From assembly GCF_002160755.1 (NCBI RefSeq), contig NZ_NFLE01000031.1, positions 1 to 49,059 of the forward strand: a stretch of 49,059 bases of DNA, in the 5' to 3' direction. Of the stretch, positions 8,897 to 15,555 are shown one piece after another. The notes beneath the pieces are model-generated. The model saw only the letters and a list, made by a program, of their open reading frames with translations, did not search any database and had not been told where the DNA came from. Position 1 is the first letter of the stretch. Every line of letters starts with the position of its first letter. Made by a program: the position numbers and the translations under genes. The DNA comes from Lachnoclostridium sp. An14 (lineage in GTDB: Bacteria; Bacillota; Clostridia; Lachnospirales; Lachnospiraceae).

Positions 8897-9493
8897 TTAT
8901 CTGCGGAGCATATCCAGAATCGTCTCCGTATAATTTTTCATAGCCTGGAGAGCGTCGAAATTTCCGTCGCTCACCTGCCAGAACAGCAGCACGCTGCGAA
9001 ACAAAAAAATCATCATATCCGCATAGTACCAGGCGGGCTTTGTGAGGGTGTAGCGCCCCTGGGCGCTGCCCGCCTCCAGGGCCTCGGTGAGAAGTCTGGC
9101 CGTGGCGGAATCAAACACCGGGCCTTCACCGCTGACCTGAGCGATGGAGGAGGAATGCTGCGTTTCATAGACCGTGGCCATTTTCATAAAATAGACGCCC
9201 TTATCCATGGACAACCGCAGCACATCCTCCAGTACGGCCCGGATTTTTTCATCCGGGTCTTCCGGATAAACACGGCTGGCCATATCTTCGCTCTGATACT
9301 GATACAGTTCCTCTGTGACCGCCTCTTTGCTGTCAAACAGATGATAAAAGGAACCCACGGAGATCCCCGCCCCGTCACAAATATCCTTCACCGTCACATC
9401 CCCCTCATTTTCCACCGTCAGGCGGCAGAATACGTCGTAGATGCGGCGTTTCATCTCGTTGGTCTTTTTCTGTCTTGGAGTCAGCTCTTTCAT
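8897..9493 (-). CDS. TetR-family transcriptional regulator
   Basis: A 198-residue TetR protein. Residues about 14-60 form the helix-turn-helix, with TVKDICDGAGISVGSFYHLF as the recognition segment. The remainder is a helical ligand-binding domain without a recognisable subfamily. It is convergent with the M20 amidohydrolase, 8 bp between stop codons. A promoter, TTGATT (9556-9561) and TATACT (9532-9537) with an 18-bp spacer on the minus strand, lies about 40 bp upstream. By position it is the best candidate repressor for the permease-amidohydrolase operon and its palindrome at 6384. Its own upstream region does not show the same palindrome. Confidence 0.9.
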   Translation of the reverse strand: MKELTPRQKKTNEMKRRIYDVFCRLTVENEGDVTVKDICDGAGISVGSFYHLFDSKEAVTEELYQYQSEDMASRVYPEDPDEKIRAVLEDVLRLSMDKGVYFMKMATVYETQHSSSIAQVSGEGPVFDSATARLLTEALEAGSAQGRYTLTKPAWYYADMMIFLFRSVLLFWQVSDGNFDALQAMKNYTETILDMLRR

Positions 9494-9644
9494 GTCGTTT
9501 TCCCTTCTGCTGCAAAATGATTCGTATCTTTAGTATACCTTGAGCGGGGTGAAAAAATCAACTGGTTTGGGGTGTGGGATCGGATTGGATAGGAGCGTTT
9601 TGAGGCATTTGACCGTGGCAGCCTTATCACATTTTTATCGTCTT

Positions 9645-9690
9645 GCTCTTTTGTGCCGCTGCAATTTGCTCTCTTGTGCCGCTGCAATTT
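9645..9690 (+). repeat. Tandem duplication of a 23-bp unit
   Basis: Two adjacent 23-bp copies (9645-9667 and 9668-9690), each ending GTGCCGCTGCAATTT, differ at a single position. The second copy ends 3 bp before the -35 element of the convergent small RNA. The repeat may tune that promoter, or may just be a slippage duplication. Confidence 0.8.
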
Positions 9691-9693
9691 TAC

Positions 9694-9722
9694 TTGCCAA
9701 AAAAGAAATACCTGTATATAAT
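9694..9722 (+). promoter_or_regulatory. Strong promoter of the antitoxin RNA
   Basis: TTGCCA (9694-9699) and a perfect TATAAT (9717-9722) are separated by 17 bp. No reading frame with a ribosome site follows before the terminator at 9795, so the transcript should be a small RNA. Confidence 0.7.
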
Positions 9723-9728
9723 AAATAT

Positions 9729-9828
9729 AGGCAGAGTACCCACTCCAAAGTGGATGCTCCCGAAACAGGTGTTACTTCGCTCTCATTGAGCGCCGCCCAT
9801 CCCGTTGGCAGACGGGGTGGGCATTTTT
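9729..9828 (+). ncRNA. Convergent antisense RNA, candidate antitoxin of the Hol-Tox locus
   Basis: The predicted transcript is about 100 nt, from just after the TATAAT to a rho-independent terminator. It has a 5' stem-loop (9734-9759, ten paired positions of eleven, loop CCAA) and a 3' terminator stem (9795-9805 with 9812-9822, then TTTTT). It ends 2 bp before the stop codon of the holin-like toxin gene on the opposite strand. It would therefore pair with the 3' untranslated part of the toxin mRNA rather than with its coding region. This convergent layout is known from Firmicute type I toxin-antitoxin loci. The antitoxin function is inferred from the arrangement. Confidence 0.65.
9795..9828 (+). 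terminator. Rho-independent terminator of the antitoxin RNA
   Basis: An 11-bp stem (GCCCATCCCGT with ACGGGGTGGGC, one G-T pair), a 6-base loop and a TTTTT tract on the plus strand. Confidence 0.85.
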
Positions 9829-9829
9829 C

Positions 9830-9946
9830 TTAATCTCGCTTATCTTTTTGATCGAGAAAGGCAAGCAGTGTAATGAGCAGGCCTCCGAAGGATATCAGCA
9901 GACCGATGATCCCCAGGAAAATCATAATGATCTCATACGCCGTCAT
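9830..9946 (-). CDS. Holin-like toxin peptide (Hol-Tox type), 38 residues
   Basis: A 38-residue peptide starting MTAYEIIMIFLG, with one hydrophobic membrane segment (about residues 6-30) and a charged tail DQKDKRD. This pattern, a xxYE start followed by one helix and a lysine-rich end, matches the putative holin-like toxin family of Firmicutes, whose members act as membrane-damaging toxins of type I systems. I chose ATG at 9946, since GGAGGGGAGG stands just upstream; a longer in-frame start at 10138 has no such site. The leader of its mRNA contains CCTCCC (9998-10003 on the minus strand), able to pair with the GGGAGG of the ribosome site and hide it. That is typical for such toxins. The convergent RNA at 9729-9828 is the likely antitoxin. 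Confidence 0.8.
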   Translation of the reverse strand: MTAYEIIMIFLGIIGLLISFGGLLITLLAFLDQKDKRD

Positions 9947-10035
9947 ACACACCACCTCCCCTCCTATGTATTCCGGAAAACCGGTTTCCACTGGTTCGGG
10001 AGGCTGCCACCCTGTCATGGGTACTCCGTGTGTGG

Positions 10036-10064
10036 AGTATATCATTTTTTGTCTGAGTTTGCAA
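10036..10064 (-). promoter_or_regulatory. Promoter of the holin-like toxin gene
   Basis: On the minus strand TTGCAA (10059-10064) is followed after 17 bp by TATACT (10036-10041), and TGA precedes the -10 element (extended -10). The transcript should begin near 10029, giving a leader of about 80 nt with a small 5' stem (ACTCC with GGAGT). Confidence 0.65.
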
Positions 10065-10131
10065 TCCGGTATTTTCTGAACAAACAGCAAACGGCGGTTC
10101 TTCCCTCTCATTTTCTCTTGTGTTTTCCCTA

Positions 10132-10178
10132 TTGCCATGGTAAAATAAAAACAATTTATCTATTTTATCTTTATTTTA
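10132..10178 (+). promoter_or_regulatory. AT-rich promoter/operator region of the second TetR gene
   Basis: TTGCCA (10132-10137) is followed after 17 bp by TTTATC (10155-10160). A perfect 9-bp inverted repeat, TAAAATAAA (10141-10149) and TTTATTTTA (10170-10178), brackets the -10 element. This suggests autoregulation. Confidence 0.4.
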
Positions 10179-10188
10179 GGAGAACACC

Positions 10189-10812
10189 ATGCCAAAAGTC
10201 GCTTATTCTGAAGAAGAACGGGAGCAGATCCGGGCCAGGCTGATTGATGCCGGGCTGGAGCTCATATCAAAACAGGGAGTGCAGCGCACCACTGTGGAAC
10301 AGATTTACCGGAAGGTAGGGATTTCCCGCACGTTTTTCTACACGTTCTTCTCCTCCAAGGAGGATCTGATCGTGGAAACCCTGTATCTGCAGCAGCCTCG
10401 GATCATCGAATACGCCCGGAGCCTGATGGCGGATCCGGCTTTAAGCTGGCGGGAGGCAGTGGAACGGTTTCTCCATTCCTGTTTCTACGGAGAGAAAAGC
10501 GGCATCGCCACCTTGAGCCTTGAAGACCAGCAGCGCATTTTCCGCCATCTGTCCGCGAAAAATGACAGGATCTTCCGCCAGCGGCAAACCTGGCTCTTTG
10601 AGCAGCTCCTGGACTGTTTCGGCATCGCGGCAGAACGGCAGCACATTCAGCTGCTCACGAACCTGGTTCTTTCTGTCCTGATCATCCGCAAGGCCGTTCC
10701 CGACTCTCTGCCTTTTCTGGTGCCGGAGGCCATTGATGAGGCAGTGGAATTTCAGACCCGCGCCATCGCCGATTACCTGGAATCTTTAAGGCCGAAGGAA
10801 ACGCCGGTTTAA
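10189..10812 (+). CDS. TetR-family transcriptional regulator
   Basis: A 207-residue TetR protein with an N-terminal helix-turn-helix (about residues 12-60, TVEQIYRKVGISRTFFYTFF) and a helical C-terminal ligand domain. The start ATG at 10189 follows TTTTAGGAGAACACC. It is unlike the TetR at 8897 outside the DNA-binding helices. The next gene, 231 bp downstream on the same strand, encodes an unknown 161-residue protein with its own ribosome site. The likely target is its own AT-rich upstream palindrome and perhaps this neighbour. There is no transporter or enzyme gene beside it to suggest a ligand. Confidence 0.88.
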   Translation: MPKVAYSEEEREQIRARLIDAGLELISKQGVQRTTVEQIYRKVGISRTFFYTFFSSKEDLIVETLYLQQPRIIEYARSLMADPALSWREAVERFLHSCFYGEKSGIATLSLEDQQRIFRHLSAKNDRIFRQRQTWLFEQLLDCFGIAAERQHIQLLTNLVLSVLIIRKAVPDSLPFLVPEAIDEAVEFQTRAIADYLESLRPKETPV

Positions 10813-11043
10813 CCCTTTACCAAGCGGCGGACGGAGCCATTCCATCCGCCGCGGGAGCACAAACTGACCTGAGATGGTTTCCGCATCCGATTTCCGTAAA
10901 TTTTTTTGCACCAAATAAAGATAAATATAAAGATTAGTTTTTATTTCTATACTTATGCAAATTTTTCAACCTGCAAATGGAAATCAGGGCCGCCGCGGCC
11001 CTTGGTTTTCACATAAAATCATTTATCTTAGGAGGAAACGAAT

Positions 11044-11529
11044 ATGGGATTTTTCAGCAAACTGTTTAAAGGGCCGGAGCCCGACATGGAAAAGAGCAAT
11101 GCCAATGCGGCGAAAATGCGGACCCTGTTCAACCAGGCCGTGGAAAACGGAGAGGATTACCGCCTGATTTTCGGCTATACGGAAGACGTGAGCCGCTTTA
11201 ACTACGGATTCGTCCACGGCAGCAAATCCAAGATCGGAAATCTGATCGTGGGCTGGAACCGGGAGCGTCAGACCATCGCGGTCGTTCCCACCGTCCCGGA
11301 TCTGTCCGGCTGCGGCGAGCCCACCTATTACCGCCGCCCGGAGATCCTGAAGGCCTACCGGAACAAATACCCTACCGACGCCTTCATCATTTACCCAGAC
11401 AAAAAAAGCTACATTGGCATCAACGCCTACGACTGGCTGGATGACGAAAAACTCTACGTCTACGTGTCCCAGGCGGAGGAACTGGCGGCGTTTACGGAAT
11501 TTTTTATGAAGGAATTCGCCACGAAATGA
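11044..11529 (+). CDS. Unknown 161-residue soluble protein
   Basis: I do not recognise this protein. It begins MGFFSKLFKGP, a short amphipathic start often seen in small cytosolic proteins of Firmicutes, and has no membrane segment or signal peptide. The body is mixed alpha/beta, with a central AVVPTVPDLSGCGEP segment and an acidic C-terminal helix ending in KEFATK. The start is well supported (TTAGGAGGAAACGAAT just upstream). The gap of 231 bp from the TetR gene is AT-rich but has no convincing promoter. The content and codon use look like a real gene. Confidence 0.7.
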   Translation: MGFFSKLFKGPEPDMEKSNANAAKMRTLFNQAVENGEDYRLIFGYTEDVSRFNYGFVHGSKSKIGNLIVGWNRERQTIAVVPTVPDLSGCGEPTYYRRPEILKAYRNKYPTDAFIIYPDKKSYIGINAYDWLDDEKLYVYVSQAEELAAFTEFFMKEFATK

Positions 11530-11591
11530 CCGGGACGTTTTTCCTAAATCTACGAACGACTAAAAAAAAGGAAAAATATACCAGCAGTAGC

Positions 11592-11630
11592 TTTACGGAC
11601 CGCAGGATCTTCGCTATACTGTGGCCGTAA
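11592..11630 (+). promoter_or_regulatory. Promoter of the 45-codon gene, flanked by an inverted repeat
   Basis: TTTACG (11592-11597) and TATACT (11615-11620) are spaced by 17 bp. TTACGG (11593-11598) and CCGTAA (11625-11630) form an inverted repeat that brackets the -10 region and could be an operator. Confidence 0.5.
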
Positions 11631-11651
11631 GAAAGCACCCAGGAGGAACCG

Positions 11652-11789
11652 ATGATGAACGCAGTGTTTGCTTATGCCGTCTGCCAGAAAGAAACCGAAA
11701 CGAAACGCGACCGCAAACCGCGTGCTCTTTTGATGTCCTCTGAAACCGGCAGATTGAACCTGCATTCCGGCCCGTCAGCCCTTTGTTAG
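11652..11789 (+). CDS. Small protein of 45 residues, unknown
   Basis: ATG at 11652 lies 5 bp after AGGAGGAACC-type ribosome site sequence, giving a 45-residue product that starts MMNAVFAYAVCQKETETK. The middle is strongly basic and the C-terminus is LHSGPSALC. It has two cysteines and no clear membrane helix. The gene has a promoter 30 bp upstream and a strong terminator 32 bp downstream, so it stands alone as a complete transcription unit. I do not recognise the family. It could also be a leader or dual-function RNA rather than a protein acting by itself. Confidence 0.5.
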   Translation: MMNAVFAYAVCQKETETKRDRKPRALLMSSETGRLNLHSGPSALC

Positions 11790-11820
11790 GGGCGCGGCCC
11801 GCAGCTGAAATGAGATCCTG

Positions 11821-11856
11821 TACCGCCTGTTCCGTAAGGGGCAGGCGGTATTTTTA
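11821..11856 (+). terminator. Rho-independent terminator after the 45-codon gene
   Basis: A perfect 9-bp stem, TACCGCCTG (11821-11829) with CAGGCGGTA (11842-11850), is followed by TTTTTAT. Confidence 0.85.
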
Positions 11857-11909
11857 TCATAGCCTCATTCATTTCCCAAGGGATGCGCCGCGGCGCGTAT
11901 CCGCCCAGC

Positions 11910-11983
11910 AGTCCCTTAATCAAGCGGCCTAAGACACCGCCCTTTCACGGCAGGAACGCCGGATTCAAATCCCGCCGGGATCA
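11910..11983 (+). pseudogene. Decayed tRNA-Glu (UUC) gene
   Basis: About 74 bp align with a tRNA-Glu gene: the D-loop region CAAGCGGCCTAAGAC, the anticodon arm CCGCCCTTTCACGGCAG with anticodon TTC, and a T-arm with TTCAAAT. However, the anticodon stem has a C-A mismatch, the T-stem has two mismatches, and two of seven acceptor pairs fail. No CCA is encoded. It is probably a relic or duplicate tRNA, perhaps left by an integration event, rather than a working gene. The 190 bp that follow, up to the DUF4261 gene, show nothing I can support. Confidence 0.55.
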
Positions 11984-12174
11984 TAAAAGCATCGCCGCAG
12001 GCCGGAAAACCAGCGTTTCTTTGCGTACCCGCGGGGAAAACGGACGGCGGTCGGAAACAGCGGTTTCCTCTCCTTCCATTCCCCCGCAAAACCACGTGTT
12101 TAGAAATGAGCGGTCCGTGCCAGGTTCCGGCGGCCGGCCGTCTCCACCTTTACGTGCTCCCAAACGCTGCCCGC

Positions 12175-13065
12175 TCACTCCTTCTCCCCATCTCTCCGCC
12201 CCGACGCCCATTCTCCCGTGTGAATGTCCAATACCATCCTGGGCGGCTGGATCAGGGCGTCCTCGCACTGGCATTTCCACTGGACCTCCCGGCTCATATG
12301 GCCGTCCAGAACCCCGTCCACCGTCTCCCCGTCCTGGATGGGGTTGCTGTTTTCCAGGATATAGGCGGCCATGTTGTAGGCGTGGTTCACCAGCCAGTTG
12401 GGATCCATGCCGTGGAAATGGTACTGGAGGTCCGGCAGAAACAGGGTGCTCATGCCCACGGTGTCGATGAGCATATCCTCCGTGCCCTGGATGTTGAAAA
12501 ACCGCACGTTGACCCCAAACCGGATGAAACGGTCCGGCCCGGTGATGGTGTGCTCCCGCACCGCCGTCCCCAGAAACAGCTTTCCGCAGTTCGGGAAATA
12601 AAACGCCTCGCAGGCGGGGTACAACTCCGCCAGGGCGTCCAGAAAATCCATGTCCAGATTAGCCCGCTCCACCTCCGGCAGGGCCGCCGCCAGCATATCG
12701 GTGGCCACCACCTGATAGCGGCACTCCCGGAAAATCCGCTCCCGGTCCTCCATGCAGTCCCACATCTGGCTCATGTGAAACGGATCAAAGCCTTCTCCCT
12801 CAAACGTAGCACAGCCCATCACCATCAGCTGCACCGGAACCTTTCCGTCCTGAAACTCCGCCATATGGTCTGTGGCGGCAAAGCCGGCCGTCTTTTCATC
12901 GTGGCAGAAACACTCTACCCCGCCCACATGGCGTTTCATCACCTCCGTCATCTCCTCCCGCTCCGGCAGGGCCACCGGCTCCCGAAACAGCATCTGGATG
13001 ATAAACGGTCCCCCTGGCCTGGGAGGAGTTTCGCTCAAATCCTGTTGAAACACTTCACTGCTCAT
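12175..13065 (-). CDS. DUF4261 domain protein, last gene of the four-gene DUF operon
   Basis: A 296-residue soluble protein of the DUF4261 type. It starts with an FIIQMLFREPVALPE segment, typical of the N-terminal strand-helix of this family, and ends in a DUF4261-like half with FGVNVRFFNIQGTED and PNWLVNHAYNMAAYILEN. Its function is unknown. The family often appears beside other orphan DUF proteins resembling polymorphic-toxin immunity proteins; this comes from family knowledge, not from the sequence here. I chose ATG at 13065, since AAGGAGA stands 8 bp upstream; an in-frame ATG at 13089 lacks this. It follows the TPR-DUF4253 gene by 79 bp on the same strand. Confidence 0.75.
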   Translation of the reverse strand: MSSEVFQQDLSETPPRPGGPFIIQMLFREPVALPEREEMTEVMKRHVGGVECFCHDEKTAGFAATDHMAEFQDGKVPVQLMVMGCATFEGEGFDPFHMSQMWDCMEDRERIFRECRYQVVATDMLAAALPEVERANLDMDFLDALAELYPACEAFYFPNCGKLFLGTAVREHTITGPDRFIRFGVNVRFFNIQGTEDMLIDTVGMSTLFLPDLQYHFHGMDPNWLVNHAYNMAAYILENSNPIQDGETVDGVLDGHMSREVQWKCQCEDALIQPPRMVLDIHTGEWASGRRDGEKE

Positions 13066-13144
13066 ACGCTCTGTCTCCTTTTTACTCAATCAAACGTCAC
13101 CTCCGCTCCTTTTCCACCGAAACGGATCACCTCTATGTTCTCCG

Positions 13145-15472
13145 TCAGTCCCACCAGAAATACCACTTGTCCGACTGGCGCAGGCTGTCCGCCAGCCAGC
13201 CGACAGTGGCGCCCTCCGGCCCCTGATCCACGATGTCGGGGCAAAATCCGTACTGCTCCGCCGCCAGCTCCATGGCCCGCTCCTCCGGCACCGGGACAGG
13301 AAGGTCAAATTCCAGCACATCGTGGGCAATCACCGCCGGCACGGCGCCATACTGCTCAAACCAGTATTTTGCCGCCGCCATCAAATCCACCGTGCCGGGG
13401 CATTCATTCCAGCCGCCAAAAGGCAGATAGGCAAAGACCTCCCAGGGATGTTCCACCGGGATCCTGGCCAGCAAAAGGGGCTGGGTCATGCCCGTCAGCA
13501 GGTCCCAGTAGCCGGAAAACCGGCGGTTCGCCTCGCCGCCTTCCATCTCTCCCATTACGTCCTTCTCCCAGTCCAAATCATAGCTCTCAGCGTTCTCCCT
13601 GCAGGCATTGACCATGCCCTGAAGAACCAGCCCGCCGTTTTTCACCGGAAGTTCCAACATCCTCCGGCGGTAGTCTGCCGCCTCCTCCGGGGTCATATCC
13701 AGCTCCTCATCCTCAGACGAACTCCCGTCCCCGCACCGGGAATTCATCACCAAAGACTCCCACAGGATCTCGTCCACCGGAACGAGCACGGGCACAAAGC
13801 CCTCCTGGGCTCCCCGCTGTTTCTCGCTGTGGAAAGCCGCCATGATGGGAGCGTCGTCCTTCATGGGAGGAAAATAGGTGACACCGCAGTCCAGATAATC
13901 CATCATAGCCTCCGCCAGCGGGGAAGGCTCGGCGTCTCCGAAACATTCCCTCCCTCCGGTACCGGCTCCGCCGGAGCTCTCTCCCGGTTCCTCCTCCCCG
14001 CTCATAACCGTCACCATGTCCGCGTCCCGGCGAAACACATGGAACCCGGCCCAGGGCAGGCTGGTGCACTCAAAAAATTCTTTTGCCGCGTCCAGAACAG
14101 CCGGCAGATCCCAAGCGATCACATCCACATATCCGTAGAAAATGCCGGTGGCTCCGCCCACCAGGGTGATGGCCTCCGCCCCCGCCCTTTCCTCCAGAAC
14201 CGCCTCCAGCCCGTCCCGGAACTGGAAAATCTGCTGACTGCGGTCCTCCCCGGAAAAAGAGTCCAGGGGATAGCAGAAAAACCCGGCTGCCGCCCCGTCA
14301 TCGTGGAGGTCGTTGACACCATCCGCCTCTCCCCTTAAATAGCCGTTGACCAGAGGCAAGCAGCTGGTAGAACCGGCGATCACGTCCATCCTCCAGTCCG
14401 CCTCCGGATCCTCGCTCGGAGTCTGCCGGTATCCGGTGTAGCTCTCCAGATAGGTTTCCGGGTCGGTGGAAAGGTCGATTCCCATTTCCTCCAGAACCGC
14501 CGGCAGCTCTGAAAGAAGGACAGACGCCCCCTCTTTCGGCCTCTCCGCCACCTCAAACCGGCCACCAATGGCCCTCATGCAGGGAATTTCTCCCAAAACC
14601 TGATCCGTCAGGGTGGTCAGCATCCACCACACCCTGTTTTCTTGCTCCTTCAGGGCCGGGGCCAGCCGTTCGCAGTACAGGGTCAGGTCTACGCCGCCGT
14701 CCTCCTGTTTCTCCGGCCACACCTGGACGTCTTCGCCGGTGATTTCCCAGTCTCCGGAGCGCAGGCCGATATGCTCCGTGGGCTGACGGCCCACCAGAAT
14801 GTTCCAGTGCTCCAGCACCGAGGCGGGAGCGTGGCGTTTAAAATACATCAGCTGAAAAAATTTCAGCCGGTCACCTTCTGGAGTGAGAATCAGCTCATAG
14901 CGGCCGCCGCTGCTGCCGATCTCAAAAGAAACCTGGTCAAAGGCCAATTCCAGGTACTCACTGCACTTCGCAATCAGTTCCTCACCGCGCCGGTGATCCC
15001 TGTCCTCATCCATCATGCGGCGCAGCTCCTCCTCGCCCGCGGCAAAGGCCGCCCATGCCTGTCTCGTCCGCTCCCGGAAGGTTTCCCGGAACCGGGGCAG
15101 GGACAGATGAAACCGGCACTCCCGGATAAATTCCTGGGTGTCCTCATCGCCGGGACGGCACGTTAGGGCCTGTTGAAAATACGGCAGTGCCCGCCCTTCC
15201 TGATTCAGGTAAAAATAGGCGTATCCCATGCGGAAATTCCAGCAGTGGTCCTCCCTCAAATATGCCTCATGAGGCGTCAGCAGGGCAATGGCCCGGCGGA
15301 GCATGGCCCGCCCTTTTGGGGTTTCTCCGTCCGCCAGGTTATTGTACGCCCGCGCCAGCTCGCTGTCCAGCTCCGGTGTCCGCTCCTGTTCCGGAATCCG
15401 CTCCAGCGCGTCTATAATTTTCTCAAACTCGTCCTGATCATGCCATATCCGGCACTGTTCTAACAGTTCCAT
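13145..15472 (-). CDS. Large TPR protein with C-terminal DUF4253 domain
   Basis: A 775-residue cytosolic protein. Residues about 1-130 look like tetratricopeptide repeats (helical pairs such as AYFYLNQEGRALPYFQQAL). The middle contains a suppressor-like, mixed alpha/beta region. The last 110 residues match DUF4253: GGWNECPGTVDLMAAAKYWF, an EQYGFCPDIVDQG motif and the ending SDKWYFWWD. The start ATG at 15472 follows AAGGAGGACCAACT. It lies 83 bp after the giant DUF4132 gene and before the DUF4261 gene, all on one strand. It probably acts as a partner or scaffold for the DUF4132 protein. No enzymatic motif is visible and no function can be claimed. Confidence 0.7.
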   Translation of the reverse strand: MELLEQCRIWHDQDEFEKIIDALERIPEQERTPELDSELARAYNNLADGETPKGRAMLRRAIALLTPHEAYLREDHCWNFRMGYAYFYLNQEGRALPYFQQALTCRPGDEDTQEFIRECRFHLSLPRFRETFRERTRQAWAAFAAGEEELRRMMDEDRDHRRGEELIAKCSEYLELAFDQVSFEIGSSGGRYELILTPEGDRLKFFQLMYFKRHAPASVLEHWNILVGRQPTEHIGLRSGDWEITGEDVQVWPEKQEDGGVDLTLYCERLAPALKEQENRVWWMLTTLTDQVLGEIPCMRAIGGRFEVAERPKEGASVLLSELPAVLEEMGIDLSTDPETYLESYTGYRQTPSEDPEADWRMDVIAGSTSCLPLVNGYLRGEADGVNDLHDDGAAAGFFCYPLDSFSGEDRSQQIFQFRDGLEAVLEERAGAEAITLVGGATGIFYGYVDVIAWDLPAVLDAAKEFFECTSLPWAGFHVFRRDADMVTVMSGEEEPGESSGGAGTGGRECFGDAEPSPLAEAMMDYLDCGVTYFPPMKDDAPIMAAFHSEKQRGAQEGFVPVLVPVDEILWESLVMNSRCGDGSSSEDEELDMTPEEAADYRRRMLELPVKNGGLVLQGMVNACRENAESYDLDWEKDVMGEMEGGEANRRFSGYWDLLTGMTQPLLLARIPVEHPWEVFAYLPFGGWNECPGTVDLMAAAKYWFEQYGAVPAVIAHDVLEFDLPVPVPEERAMELAAEQYGFCPDIVDQGPEGATVGWLADSLRQSDKWYFWWD

Positions 15473-15555
15473 AGTTGGTCCTCCTTGTCTTTGGCGGTTT
15501 CTTTGTGGGACGGCGGCTCACATCCCATCTCCTCCACCGCCTCATCCATTTCCTC

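Noticed and set aside
12106-13611. 501-codon plus-strand frame
   Set aside because: It lies opposite the DUF4261 and TPR-DUF4253 genes, is histidine-, proline- and glutamine-rich and has no ribosome site; a typical shadow of GC-rich genes.
13322-14338. 338-codon plus-strand frame
   Set aside because: Antisense shadow of the TPR-DUF4253 gene with histidine- and glutamine-rich content.
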